From NCBI GenBank assembly GCA_964412845.1, contig CAYPQM010000009.1:4477-68476 (forward strand): DNA of 64,000 bases, given 5' to 3'. The DNA comes from JAWWPY01 sp964412845. Lineage in GTDB: Bacteria > Actinomycetota > Actinomycetes > Streptosporangiales > Streptosporangiaceae. Numbering within the stretch: position 1 is the stretch's first letter; each line of letters starts with the position of its first letter. Below the pieces are notes generated by a model. That model saw only the letters and a list, made by a program, of their open reading frames with translations. It did no database searches and had not been told where the DNA came from. Made by a program: the position numbers and the translations under genes. This document shows positions 19,059 through 27,215 of the stretch, piece by piece.

Positions 19059-19158
19059 NNNNNNNNNNNNNNNNNNNNNNNNNNNNNNNNNNNNNNNNNN
19101 NNNNNNNNNNNNNNNNNNNNNNNNNNNNNNNNNNNNNNNNNNNNNNNNNNNNNNNNNN
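19059..19158. other. Assembly gap of 100 N
   Basis: Exactly 100 undetermined bases, a conventional length for a gap of unknown size. The flanks show a MOSC gene entering and hemW leaving in different genes, so the true missing sequence must contain the MOSC C-terminus and the hemW start, probably a few hundred bases or more. Confidence 0.99.
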
Positions 19159-20373
19159 GGCGCTCTTCCTGACGGTGAAGCCGTTCCGGCCGACGGGGCG
19201 CTCCCCGTCAGGGCCGTGGCGGAGCTGGGCAAGAATCCGTTCGGTATCTATGTGCACGTGCCGTTCTGCCGGACCCGCTGCGGCTACTGCGACTTCAACA
19301 CCTACACCGCCACCGAACTGGGCTCCGGCGCGTCGAGGGACTCCTACCCCGGCCTCGCGATCGAGGAACTCCGGCTGGCCCGGCGGGTGCTGGGCCCGGC
19401 CAGCCTGCCGGTCCGCACGGTGTTCTTTGGCGGCGGCACGCCGACGCTGCTGCCCCCGGCGCGGCTGGGCGAGATCCTGCGCGCGATCGACTGCGAGTTC
19501 GGCCTCGCGGCCGACGCCGAGGTGACCGTCGAGGCGAACCCGGAGACCGTGGATGAGCGCTCGCTGGCCGCGCTGCGCGCCGCCGGGATCACCCGGATCT
19601 CACTGGGCATGCAGAGCGCGGCGCCGCATGTGCTGGCCGTCCTGGACCGGGTGCACGAGCCCGGCCGCCCGGCCCGGTGCGCCCGGTGGGCGCGCGACGC
19701 GGGATTCGGGCACGTGAGCCTGGATCTCATCTACGGGACGCCGGGGGAGAGCGCCGCGGACTGGCGGGAGTCGCTGGAGGCCGCGCTGGAGGCCGGCCCG
19801 GACCACATCTCCGCGTACGCGCTGATCGTCGAGGAGGGCACCAGGCTGGCCGCGCGGATCGGCCGGGGCGAGATTCCGGTGCCGGACGACGACGCGATGG
19901 CGGATGCCTACCTGGCCGCTGATGAACTGCTCGCCGGGCGCGGGCTGGCCTGGTATGAGATCTCCAACTGGGCCACCGGCCCGGACGCCCGCTGCCGGCA
20001 CAATGCCCTGTACTGGACCGGTGGCGACTGGTGGGGCATCGGCCCGGGGGCGCACAGTCACGTGGCCGGCACCCGGTGGTGGAACGTCAAGCATCCGGCG
20101 GCGTACGCGGCCCGGCTGGGCGCCGGGGCCAGCCCGGGCCATGCCCGCGAGGTGCTGACCGGCGCGGAGCGCAGGACCGAGGAGATCCTGCTGCTGACGA
20201 GGCTCGCGGAGGGCTGCCCGGTGGATCTGCTCGGCCCGGCCGGCCGGGCCGCGGCCGCGGCGGCGGTCACCGACGGGCTGGCCAAGCCGTCGGCTCATGA
20301 CGCGGGCCGGGTGGTGCTGACCCTGCGGGGCCGCCTGCTCGCCGACGCCGTCATCCGCGGCCTGACTAGCTGA
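19159..20373 (+). CDS. hemW: Radical SAM heme chaperone HemW (5' end in the gap)
   Basis: HemW is an HemN-like radical SAM protein that binds and delivers heme; older annotations call it coproporphyrinogen III oxidase. The SAM motif CRTRCGYC (CxxxCxxC) is in VHVPFCRTRCGYCDFNTY; the fourth HemN cysteine pattern is not followed. Further motifs are FFGGGTPTLL, GITRISLGMQS, LIYGTPGES and GDWWGIGPGAHSH. The frame is open directly from the gap edge and reads ALPDGEAVPADGALP before the GTG at 19216. That segment is the usual actinobacterial HemW N-terminus, so the true start lies in the gap and 19216 is not the start. Confidence 0.94.
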   Translation, partial: GALPDGEAVPADGALPVRAVAELGKNPFGIYVHVPFCRTRCGYCDFNTYTATELGSGASRDSYPGLAIEELRLARRVLGPASLPVRTVFFGGGTPTLLPPARLGEILRAIDCEFGLAADAEVTVEANPETVDERSLAALRAAGITRISLGMQSAAPHVLAVLDRVHEPGRPARCARWARDAGFGHVSLDLIYGTPGESAADWRESLEAALEAGPDHISAYALIVEEGTRLAARIGRGEIPVPDDDAMADAYLAADELLAGRGLAWYEISNWATGPDARCRHNALYWTGGDWWGIGPGAHSHVAGTRWWNVKHPAAYAARLGAGASPGHAREVLTGAERRTEEILLLTRLAEGCPVDLLGPAGRAAAAAAVTDGLAKPSAHDAGRVVLTLRGRLLADAVIRGLTS

Positions 20374-20385
20374 TCCCCGCCCGGT

Positions 20386-20445
20386 TTTCATGATTGCGGT
20401 TGATAGGTGGCCGTCCGCAGCCAGTGATCAACCGCGATCATGAAA
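20386..20445. terminator. Large inverted repeat between hemW and the DUF4870 gene
   Basis: A 19-nt left arm (20386-20404, beginning TTTCATGATTGCGG) pairs with a right arm (20427-20445, ending GATCATGAAA) with a single mismatch, around a 22-nt loop. It starts 13 bp after the hemW stop and covers the stop codon of the convergent DUF4870 gene, so it is well placed as a bidirectional terminator. Its size and composition also suit a dispersed palindromic repeat. Confidence 0.75.
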
Positions 20446-20994
20446 GGGCCGGGCGCGCTGGGAGGCCCGGGCGCGCTGGGAGGCCCGGGCGCGCTGGGAG
20501 ACCCGGAGCCACCCGGGGAACTCGTAGGAGTCACCACGGCGGGCCGCGCGGGCGGCGCGGGCGCAGAGCACGACGACGACCAGCCACAGCGCGACAGCCA
20601 GTGGGCCGGCGACGATCACCGCGACCTTGATCGAATCCAGTGCCAGCATCACGGCGAGGATCAGCAGGCAGACGCCGTACAACGTCGCGGCGGATGCTGC
20701 CCGCAGCGCCTCGGCCGCGTGGCCGCGGACGAAAGCTGACCGCCGCCAGCTCACCAGGTAGACCGCGAGCGGCGGAACGATCCCGGCGACCGGGACGCCC
20801 AGGTAGGCAAGCGTGACCCCACGCACCCGCTGGCCGGCCGGCGGCCCGTCGCTGGTCAGATCGGCCGGGAGCCCACGCACCGGCTGGCCGGCCGGCGGTC
20901 CGTCGCTGGTCAGATCGGCCGGCGGCCCGTCGCCGGTGCGGTCAGCCGGGCGCCGCTCGCCGGGCACGTCAGCCAGCACCCGGCTCGGTGACAA
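20428..20994 (-). CDS. DUF4870-like membrane protein with terminal repeats
   Basis: 188 residues from a TTG at 20994; GTG codons at 20979 and 20967 are alternatives. The core resembles DUF4870: a short helix AYLGVPVAGIVPPLAVYLVS, RSAFVRGHAAEALR, then two TM helices and an Arg-rich segment. The N-terminus contains two copies of an 18-residue Pro/Gly/Asp repeat (from the 54-bp repeat at 20821-20928), and the C-terminus has SQRARA repeats (18-bp repeat at 20451-20504). Both ends are low-complexity and probably disordered. The gene overlaps the end of the upstream DUF3097 gene by 26 bp. Function unknown. Confidence 0.75.
   Translation of the reverse strand: MSPSRVLADVPGERRPADRTGDGPPADLTSDGPPAGQPVRGLPADLTSDGPPAGQRVRGVTLAYLGVPVAGIVPPLAVYLVSWRRSAFVRGHAAEALRAASAATLYGVCLLILAVMLALDSIKVAVIVAGPLAVALWLVVVVLCARAARAARRGDSYEFPGWLRVSQRARASQRARASQRARPFHDRG
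20451..20504. repeat. 18-bp tandem repeat in the 3' end of the DUF4870 gene
   Basis: GGGCGCGCTGGGAGGCCC occurs at 20451-20468 and 20469-20486, with a one-base variant at 20487-20504. It is in frame on the minus strand and encodes the SQRARA repeat, so unit number can change without breaking the gene. Confidence 0.9.
20821..20928. repeat. 54-bp direct repeat in the 5' part of the DUF4870 gene
   Basis: Two nearly identical 54-bp units lie at 20821-20874 and 20875-20928, beginning ACGCACC(C/G)GCTGGCCGG; a third partial unit follows to about 20945. As 54 is 18 codons, the repeat keeps the reading frame and gives an 18-residue peptide repeat. Confidence 0.85.
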
Positions 20995-21805
20995 AGTCGA
21001 TCAGCTCTTCCACCCGGCCGAGGAGTTCCGGTTCCAGGTCGGCGTAGCTGCGGGTGGCGGCCAGGATCCGCTTCCAGCCGGCGGCGGTGTCATCGCCCCA
21101 GCCGAGCCCGGCCAGGATGCCTTCCTTCCACGGTTGCCCCCGCGGGATCACCGGCCAGGCCTTGATGCCGACCGCGGCGGGCTTCACGGCCTGCCAGATG
21201 TCCACGAACGGGTGGCCCACCACCAGGACGTGCGCACTGGTGACGGCCGCCGCGATCCGGCTCTCCTTGGAGCCGGGCACCAGATGATCGACGAGGACGC
21301 CCAGCCGCCGCTGCGGGCCGGGGGAGAAGCTGCCCACGATCGCCGGGAGGTGATCGACTCCTTCCAGGTACTCGACCACGACGCCCACGTCACGCAAGTC
21401 ATCTCCCCAGATCTTCTCGACCAGCTCGGCGTCGTGGCGGCCCTCCACGTAGATCCGGCTGGCCCGGGCCACCTGGGCCCGGCCGCCGGGGCCGCCGCGG
21501 GCCGGGGCGACCGACCCGGACGCCGTCCGCGCCGGGCCCCTGGGTGCCGGTGCCACCGGCCGGACCAGGGTCACCGGCGTGCCCTCCAGCAGGAACGCGG
21601 CGCGCGTCAGCGGGAACACCCGCTGACGGCCGAACCTGTCTTCCAGGGTGACCGCGTTCTTCTCACAGGCCACCACAGCGCCGCAGAAGCCGCCGCCTGC
21701 CTCCTCGACGACCAGCCCGCGCTCGGCGGCCACCTGGGGCGGCTCAGGGCGCCTGGCGCGCCGCCAGCCCTCCGCGAGGACATCAGGTCCGTAGTCCCGC
21801 CGCAT
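20969..21805 (-). CDS. DUF3097 family protein
   Basis: A conserved actinobacterial protein of 278 residues with no assigned function. The family start MRRDYGPDVLAEGWRR, the VYEGRHDAELVEKIWGDDLR-like segment (here IYVEGRHDAELVEKIWG) and VGHPFVDIWQAVKPAAVGI are visible. The EGRHDAELVEK-W/D-V-E-L-DH pattern resembles a Toprim-like nuclease/primase fold, which is an inference. The ATG at 21805 has GGAGG five bases upstream. It is divergent from hrcA and is followed by the overlapping DUF4870 gene. Confidence 0.88.
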   Translation of the reverse strand: MRRDYGPDVLAEGWRRARRPEPPQVAAERGLVVEEAGGGFCGAVVACEKNAVTLEDRFGRQRVFPLTRAAFLLEGTPVTLVRPVAPAPRGPARTASGSVAPARGGPGGRAQVARASRIYVEGRHDAELVEKIWGDDLRDVGVVVEYLEGVDHLPAIVGSFSPGPQRRLGVLVDHLVPGSKESRIAAAVTSAHVLVVGHPFVDIWQAVKPAAVGIKAWPVIPRGQPWKEGILAGLGWGDDTAAGWKRILAATRSYADLEPELLGRVEELIDFVTEPGAG

Positions 21806-21946
21806 GGTGCCTCCTGCCGGGTCCGGGGGTACGCGCGCGGCGATCCGTCCCGGCGGCCGCGAGCCGTACGTCGGGAGCATCCCACGCCAGCCGTTATGCT
21901 CCCAGTGCGGTTGGCTGGGTGTCACGGCGCCCCGCCCGCCATAGAC

Positions 21947-21973
21947 TTGGCACTCGGGATTGTGGAGTGCCAG
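21947..21973. promoter_or_regulatory. CIRCE operator of hrcA-dnaJ
   Basis: TTGGCACTC (21947-21955), nine bases, then GAGTGCCAG (21965-21973). This is the CIRCE element (consensus TTAGCACTC-N9-GAGTGCTAA), with arms complementary at 8 of 9 positions. It ends 12 bp before the hrcA GTG and overlaps the region that precedes the ribosome binding site, so HrcA represses its own operon. Confidence 0.95.
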
Positions 21974-21985
21974 GGAGGTGGTTTC

Positions 21986-22999
21986 GTGCTCGACGACAGA
22001 AAGCTCGCCGTGTTGCGTGCCATCGTGGAGGACTACGTGTCCACCACGGAGCCTGTCGGCTCCAAGTCCCTGGTCGACCGGCACAATCTTGATGTCTCCC
22101 CGGCGACGATCCGCAATGACATGGCCGTGCTGGAAGAGCAGGGCTACATCGTGCAGCCGCACACCAGCGCCGGCCGGGTGCCCACGGACAAGGGATACCG
22201 GCTGTTCGTGGACCGGCTGTCCGGCGTGAAGCCGCTGTCGCCCGCCGAGCGGCGCGCCATCGAGACGTTCCTGGCCGGTGCCTATGACCTCGATGACGTG
22301 GTGATGCGCACCGTCCGGCTGCTGGCCCAGCTGACCCGCCAGGTGGCGGTCGTCCAGTACCCGTCGCTCACCCGGTCGTCGATCCGGCATGTGGAACTGG
22401 TGCCGCTGGCGGCCCAGCGGCTGCTGCTGGTGCTGATCACCGACACGGGCCGGGTGGAACAGCGCGGTGTCGAGCTCCCTGAGCCGATCGAGGAGGACTC
22501 GGTCACCCAGCTGCGGGCGGTCCTCAACGCGTGCCTCGACGGGCGGATGCTGACCGAGGCAGCGTCGGTCGTCGCCGAATTGCCGCAGCGGGTCACGCCC
22601 GACGAGCGGCCGAACGCAACTGCGGTGTTCTCCGTCATCCTGGAGAGCCTGGTCGAGCGGCATGAGGAGCGGGTCGTCGTCGGCGGGGCAGCCAACCTGA
22701 CCGCCACCGACTTCTCCAAGGGCCTGCGCGAGGTCCTGGAATCGCTCGAAGAGCAGGTGGTGCTCATGCGGCTGCTGGGAGAGACGGGTGATCATTCCTC
22801 GCTGACCGTCCGGATCGGCGCGGAGAATCCCGTCGAGGGACTGCGCAGCACCTCACTGGTGGCGGCGGGCTACGGGACCGGTGACCAGGAGCTGGCCAGG
22901 CTGGGCGTGCTCGGCCCGACACGAATGGACTACCCGACGGCGATGGGAGCGGTGCGCGCGGTGGCACGGTACGTCGGCCAGATCCTGGCGGGATCCTGA
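21986..22999 (+). CDS. hrcA: Heat-inducible transcription repressor HrcA
   Basis: Represses chaperone genes by binding CIRCE; GroEL normally keeps it active, so heat-damaged protein relieves repression. It has 337 residues. The N-terminal winged helix contains VLRAIVEDYVSTTEPVGSK and SPATIRNDMAVLEEQGYI, followed by PHTSAGRVPTDKGYRLFVD. The GAF-like middle and C-terminal IGAENP...GP-TRMDY are typical. The GTG at 21986 has GGGAGG eight bases upstream; the very long upstream frame is not coding. The stop overlaps the dnaJ start by one base. Confidence 0.97.
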   Translation: MLDDRKLAVLRAIVEDYVSTTEPVGSKSLVDRHNLDVSPATIRNDMAVLEEQGYIVQPHTSAGRVPTDKGYRLFVDRLSGVKPLSPAERRAIETFLAGAYDLDDVVMRTVRLLAQLTRQVAVVQYPSLTRSSIRHVELVPLAAQRLLLVLITDTGRVEQRGVELPEPIEEDSVTQLRAVLNACLDGRMLTEAASVVAELPQRVTPDERPNATAVFSVILESLVERHEERVVVGGAANLTATDFSKGLREVLESLEEQVVLMRLLGETGDHSSLTVRIGAENPVEGLRSTSLVAAGYGTGDQELARLGVLGPTRMDYPTAMGAVRAVARYVGQILAGS

Positions 23000-24135
23000 T
23001 GGCCAACGATTATTACGGCATTCTCGGCGTCCGCCGCGATGCACAGCCCGATGAGATCAAGAAGGCGTACCGGCGGCTCGCCCGCGAACTGCACCCGGAC
23101 GTGAACCCCGATCCGGTGACGCAGGAGCGCTTCAAGGAAATCAACCAGGCCTACGAGGTGCTGTCGGACCCGGAGAAGCGGCAGATGTACGACCTGGGCG
23201 CGGACCCGTTCGCGCCAGGTGGCGGGGCACCAGGCGGCGCCGGGTTCGGCGCCGGGTTCCCGTTCACCGACATCATGGACGCGTTCTTCGGCGCGGGGGC
23301 CACCTCACGGGGCCCGCGCAGCCGGGCGCGCCGCGGGCGCAACGCCACCATCCGGGTGGAACTCGATCTCGCCGAGTGCGCGTTCGGCGCCACCAGGGAA
23401 CTGGTCGTGGACACCGCGGTGGTCTGCCCGACCTGCTCAGGCGAGGGCACCGCGCCGGGCACCCACCCGGAGACCTGTGACGTGTGTGGCGGGCGTGGTG
23501 AGGTGAGCCAGGTCACGCGGTCGTTCCTGGGCCAGGTGATGGCGTCCCGGCCCTGCCCGGCCTGCGGCGGGTTCGGCACGGTCATCCGCCGGCCATGCCC
23601 GGAGTGCGACGGGGACGGCCGGGTCCGTACCCGGCGCACGATCAAGGTGCGCATCCCGGCCGGCGTGGAAGACGGCACGCACATCCAGCTGGCCGGAGAG
23701 GGCGAGGTCGGCCCGGGCGGCGGGCCACCGGGGGACCTGTTCCTGGAAATCCTGCAGCGGCCGCACTCGATCTTCGAGCGGCAGGGTGACGACCTGCACT
23801 GCACCGTGACGATCCCGATGGTCGCGGCCGCGCTGGGCGCCACCCTGTCCGTAGAGACCCTGGACGGCCCGCGAGACCTAGACCTTCGCCCCGGCACGCA
23901 ATCCGGTCAGGTAATCCCGATGTACTCGCTGGGTGTGCAGCACCTGAACGACTCCGGCCGCGGTGACCTGATCATTCACGTCACCGTGGAGACACCGTCG
24001 AAGCTGGATGAGGCGCAGGAGTCGCTGCTGAAGCAGCTGGCGGCGCTGCGCGGGGAGGAAACCCCGCCCGGCCGGTTCGCGCCTGGCCAGCAAGGCTTCT
24101 TCTCCCGGCTGCGTGACGCGTTCAACGGCCGCTGA
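22999..24135 (+). CDS. dnaJ: Chaperone DnaJ (DnaJ2 type)
   Basis: Co-chaperone that stimulates DnaK ATPase. Residues 1-70 form the J domain with HPD at 32-34. A Gly/Phe-rich stretch covers about 73-98. Four zinc-finger repeats follow (CPTCSGEG, CDVCGGRG, CPACGGFG, CPECDGDG), then the C-terminal substrate-binding domains. It has 378 residues. The ATG overlaps the hrcA TGA, so translation is coupled and control is by HrcA; the actinobacterial DnaJ next to dnaK is usually a different copy. Confidence 0.97.
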   Translation: MANDYYGILGVRRDAQPDEIKKAYRRLARELHPDVNPDPVTQERFKEINQAYEVLSDPEKRQMYDLGADPFAPGGGAPGGAGFGAGFPFTDIMDAFFGAGATSRGPRSRARRGRNATIRVELDLAECAFGATRELVVDTAVVCPTCSGEGTAPGTHPETCDVCGGRGEVSQVTRSFLGQVMASRPCPACGGFGTVIRRPCPECDGDGRVRTRRTIKVRIPAGVEDGTHIQLAGEGEVGPGGGPPGDLFLEILQRPHSIFERQGDDLHCTVTIPMVAAALGATLSVETLDGPRDLDLRPGTQSGQVIPMYSLGVQHLNDSGRGDLIIHVTVETPSKLDEAQESLLKQLAALRGEETPPGRFAPGQQGFFSRLRDAFNGR

Positions 24136-24144
24136 CCGGGCCGG

Positions 24145-24936
24145 GTGGCCAGGCGGGTCGCGATGACCTCGCCGGGCTCCACGCCGCCGGTCTTCCTGGC
24201 CGCCGCCGCCGACCTGGACAGCGACGTGATCGTGCTGTCCGGGCCGGAGGGCCGTCATGCCAGCACGGTCCGCAGGCTGGCCGTGGGAGAACAGGTCACT
24301 GTGGCCGACGGCGCGGGCCTGCTCGCCGAGTGCGTGGTCACCGGGGCGCAGCGCGGGCAGCTGGAACTTGCGGTCACGGCCCGGCGGACGGTGCCCCGCC
24401 CGGAGCCGGCCATCGTCGTGGTCCAGGCCATCCCCAAGGGGGATCGCGGGCCGCTGGCCGTGGAACTCATGACCGAGGTCGGCGTGGACGCGGTGACCGC
24501 CTGGGCGGCGGAGCGCTGCATCGCGGTGTGGCCGGGCGACCGCGGTGAGCGGGCCCTTGACCGGTGGCGGGCCACCGCGCGCGCGGCGGCCAAGCAGTCC
24601 CGCCGCGCCTGGCTGCCCGACGTGACCGGGCCGGTGACCACGGGCGAGGTCAGCCGGATGGCCGGTGCGGCCGCGCTGGCCATCCTGCTGGACTCCGCCG
24701 CCGGCGATCCGCTCGGCGGCCTGGACCTGCCGTCGTCTGGGGACATCGTCGTGCTGGTCGGGCCCGAGGGCGGGGTGAGCCCGGCCGAAGCGGAGACGCT
24801 GATGTCAGCAGGCGCGGTGCGAGCGCACCTGGGTCCCACGGTGCTGCGGACGTCCACCGCCGGGGCGGTGGCCACGGCGGTCCTGCTGAGCCGGTCCGCC
24901 CGCTGGGCCGTGCCCGGCGGGTCAGCGGCTGAGTGA
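24145..24936 (+). CDS. rsmE: 16S rRNA (uracil-1498-N3)-methyltransferase RsmE
   Basis: SAM-dependent SPOUT-family enzyme that methylates U1498 of 16S rRNA. The N-terminal PUA-like domain has VLSGPEGRHASTVRRL. The knotted C-terminal domain has QAIPKGDRGPLAVELMTEVGV, AAKQSRRAWLP, LVGPEGGVSPAEAETL and LGPTVLRTSTAGAVA, the SAM-binding knot. It has 263 residues from a GTG at 24145; an ATG six codons later is also possible. It follows dnaJ by 9 bp and probably shares its transcript. Confidence 0.93.
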   Translation: MARRVAMTSPGSTPPVFLAAAADLDSDVIVLSGPEGRHASTVRRLAVGEQVTVADGAGLLAECVVTGAQRGQLELAVTARRTVPRPEPAIVVVQAIPKGDRGPLAVELMTEVGVDAVTAWAAERCIAVWPGDRGERALDRWRATARAAAKQSRRAWLPDVTGPVTTGEVSRMAGAAALAILLDSAAGDPLGGLDLPSSGDIVVLVGPEGGVSPAEAETLMSAGAVRAHLGPTVLRTSTAGAVATAVLLSRSARWAVPGGSAAE

Positions 24937-24960
24937 CGGCCCGGAAGTGACGCCCGGGGA

Positions 24961-25005
24961 GTTGAAGTGAAGCCCCCGGCGGAGTTGAAGTGAAGCCCCG
25001 GCGGA
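24961..25005. repeat. 22-23-bp tandem repeat after rsmE
   Basis: GTTGAAGTGAAGCCCC followed by a GGCGGA block occurs at 24961-24983 and 24984-25005, with a degenerate partial copy on each side. It lies in the junction between the convergent rsmE and the membrane partner of the sigma factor. Confidence 0.8.
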
Positions 25006-25017
25006 GTTGCGGGCCTG

Positions 25018-25935
25018 CTAGGCCTTTGGCTTGGCGCTGGGCGACGCGCAGGGTATGGGGACTTGCTGGGCCGACAGCGAGGCGACTTCGGCGGCCGCGC
25101 CCGTGCCCGTGCCCGTGCCGCCGGTGGCGGTGGGCGACGCGGTGGGCGACACCGAGTCGGTGGGCTGCCCGGTCGGCGTCGCGGTCGGTGTCGGCGTGGG
25201 CACCGGGCTGCTCGCCACGGCGGTGGGGGTGGCCTTCGGGGTGGTGGGCGGGCAGCTGGTCACGGCCCCCGTGCCCGGCGACTTCGTCGCGGTCGTCGTC
25301 GGGGTGGCCGATTGGTTCCCCGGCAGGAATCCAGGCGGGCCCGCGCTGGTCGGCAGGGTGCTCGGCTGGTGCGGGGGCACGCCCGGGTGGGTGACCTGGT
25401 TCTGGTTGGCGGGGGTCACGAACTGGGTGGCCTGGCCGAGCGCGAACACGCCCGCTACGACGATGGCCACGGCGCCGGCCACGGCCAGCACCGGCCTGAG
25501 CCAGGAGGCGGCGGGTCCCAGCCGGGTGAAGGCGGGCCGCAGCCACGCCCGCAGCCCGGTCGGCGGGGGCTGGTTACGGTGCGCCGCGCGGGGCCGCTCC
25601 CGCGCGGCCTTCGAGTCCGCGGGAGTGAGCACCGGCCGCACCCAGGCGACGAGCGGGCGGAGCCGGGCCGCCGCGGGCCCGACCCGGGCCGGCAACTGCA
25701 GCCGGCCGGACAGGGCCGCCACCCAGGCCAGCATGGCGGCGGCGCTGGTCTCCAGCCGGAGCAGGATCGGCTGGAACCAGACCAGGAACTCGGTGAGCAT
25801 GAACGGGCTAGGTCGACGTGCGTCAACCCGCCTGCGGATCAGCTCAAGGCCGTCAGCCGCAGGCTCAACGGACTCCGCGGCCGTGCGCAGCACACGCCGG
25901 AGGACGTCCTCGTAGTCGCGATCGGGTGATGTCAT
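25018..25935 (-). CDS. Membrane partner of the SigE-type sigma factor, putative anti-sigma
   Basis: 305 residues from the ATG at 25935. The cytoplasmic part begins DYEDVLRRVLRTAAESVEPAADGLELIRRR, a pattern seen in proteins encoded after SigE-family sigma factors in actinomycetes. It is Arg/Pro-rich, with hydrophobic stretches of uncertain nature around residues 46-75. One clear TM helix lies at about 148-168, followed by about 135 residues rich in Thr, Pro and Ser with two cysteines (TSCPP near the middle and IPCASPS near the end). The zinc-binding HxxxCxxC of ZAS anti-sigma factors is absent. Position 40 bp after the sigma gene suggests it controls that sigma. This is inferred from context only. 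Confidence 0.7.
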   Translation of the reverse strand: MTSPDRDYEDVLRRVLRTAAESVEPAADGLELIRRRVDARRPSPFMLTEFLVWFQPILLRLETSAAAMLAWVAALSGRLQLPARVGPAAARLRPLVAWVRPVLTPADSKAARERPRAAHRNQPPPTGLRAWLRPAFTRLGPAASWLRPVLAVAGAVAIVVAGVFALGQATQFVTPANQNQVTHPGVPPHQPSTLPTSAGPPGFLPGNQSATPTTTATKSPGTGAVTSCPPTTPKATPTAVASSPVPTPTPTATPTGQPTDSVSPTASPTATGGTGTGTGAAAEVASLSAQQVPIPCASPSAKPKA

Positions 25936-25975
25936 TACGTACCGCCTGGGCCCCTCGTAGCCCTTCTGGCCCTCC

Positions 25976-26578
25976 TCATGTCTCCTGCTCCAGGACGACC
26001 CGCAGTGCCGCCATGGCACGGGCCGTGTGACTCTTGACCGCTCCTCTGCTGATCCCCATCGCAGAGGCGATCTGGGCTTCTGAGAGATCCCCGTAGTACC
26101 GGAGCACGAGGGCCTCACGCTGCCTCGCGGGAAGCGACCGCAGCGCGGATACCACCGCGGAGCGCTCCAGCAAGGCAATGGCCCCATGTTCGGCACTGGG
26201 CATGTCGGGCGCTGGCTTCGGTGCGTTCCGGTCCACGACCATCCGGTGCCGCAGCACCGACCGCGACCGGTTCACCACCGCCTGGCGGAGGTAGGAAAGC
26301 GCCTTCTCGCTGTCCCGCAGCCTGCGCCATCCTCCGTGCATGGCCACGAACGAGTCCTGCACCACTTCCTCCGCCGTCCCGACGTCGCGTACCAGGAAGG
26401 CCGCCAGCCGGACCAGCGAGCGGTAGTGCTCGCTGTAGATGGCGGTAACTGCCCGGTCCGCGTTCCACTCAGCCGTCACCGGGCCCACTGCGGCATTGGC
26501 CACCAGGGTCTCGGTCACGTGAGTAGGACGCGCTGCCACGCCGTCCGGTTCACCGGGAGGCATGTCGACTGCGTGCAC
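25976..26578 (-). CDS. ECF sigma factor, SigE family
   Basis: 200 residues. Region 2 covers about 45-110 (YSEHYRSLVRLAAFLV, GTAEEVVQDSFVAMHGGWRRL, ALSYLRQAVVNRSRSVLRH) and region 4 covers about 140-195 (ALRSLPARQREALVLRYYGDLSEAQIASAMGISRGAVKSHTARAM). The pattern matches the actinobacterial SigE-like sigma-70 family. The GTG at 26578 is the first start; an ATG at 26563 is an alternative. It is followed by a putative membrane partner and is divergent from the HIT gene. The stimulus cannot be read from the sequence. Confidence 0.93.
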   Translation of the reverse strand: MHAVDMPPGEPDGVAARPTHVTETLVANAAVGPVTAEWNADRAVTAIYSEHYRSLVRLAAFLVRDVGTAEEVVQDSFVAMHGGWRRLRDSEKALSYLRQAVVNRSRSVLRHRMVVDRNAPKPAPDMPSAEHGAIALLERSAVVSALRSLPARQREALVLRYYGDLSEAQIASAMGISRGAVKSHTARAMAALRVVLEQET

Positions 26579-26804
26579 CCGACCCGCCTACACCGCTGCG
26601 CTTCACCGAATCGTTCCCCCCCATGCTTCTCCGTGCCTTATCGCGTAATGCCATGACCGTTCCAGGCAACGCACCGCGGAGACGCGCGAAGAACCGAAGT
26701 CGGCCAGAGCCGTGCACCGCGGGGGGCGTGCGCCGTGGGTTCGCAACATTGCAACCATATATGTCGCCGGTCGTTCTGATGGTCCAACAGGCTAAGATCA
26801 CTTC

Positions 26805-27149
26805 GTGCCAGAGTGCCTATTCTGCCGGATCGTGTCGGGCGACGTCCCCGCATCGCGCGTGCTGGAGTCGCCCCGGACAGTCGCTTTTCACGACATAAAC
26901 CCGCAGGCGCCCACGCACGTCCTGGTGATACCTAAAGTTCACTATCCGGATCTCGCCGCGCTCACCGCTGCGGGGGATGGGCTGCTGGCCGAGGTGGCGG
27001 CCCAGGCCCACCAGGTCGCGGTGGCCGAGGGGGTCGCCGGCACCGGGTACCGCGTGGTTTTCAACACAGGTCCGGAGGCCGGGCAGACCGTCGCGCACGC
27101 GCACGCGCATGTACTGGGCGGCCGCGGCCTGGGCTGGCCGCCCGGATGA
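26805..27149 (+). CDS. HIT-family (HINT-like) nucleotide hydrolase
   Basis: A histidine-triad protein of 114 residues, likely hydrolysing nucleoside phosphoramidates or AMP-lysine type substrates. The start CLFCRIVSGDVPASRV and the triad AHAHAHVLGGR near the C-terminus are typical of HINT proteins. The GTG at 26805 is the only suitable start. It opens the conserved HIT-phoH-ybeY-corC-era cluster and lies 66 bp before the phoH start. Confidence 0.94.
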   Translation: MPECLFCRIVSGDVPASRVLESPRTVAFHDINPQAPTHVLVIPKVHYPDLAALTAAGDGLLAEVAAQAHQVAVAEGVAGTGYRVVFNTGPEAGQTVAHAHAHVLGGRGLGWPPG

Positions 27150-27215
27150 TGCCGCGCGGATAGCATGGCGAGCGTACGGCGCGGGCATGCGCCTGGCCCA
27201 GGCAGAGAGAATGAA

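Noticed and set aside
20813..21985. A 728-codon plus-strand frame running into hrcA
   Set aside because: Only the part from the GTG at 21986 is coding; the rest is the mirror of DUF3097 and DUF4870 genes.
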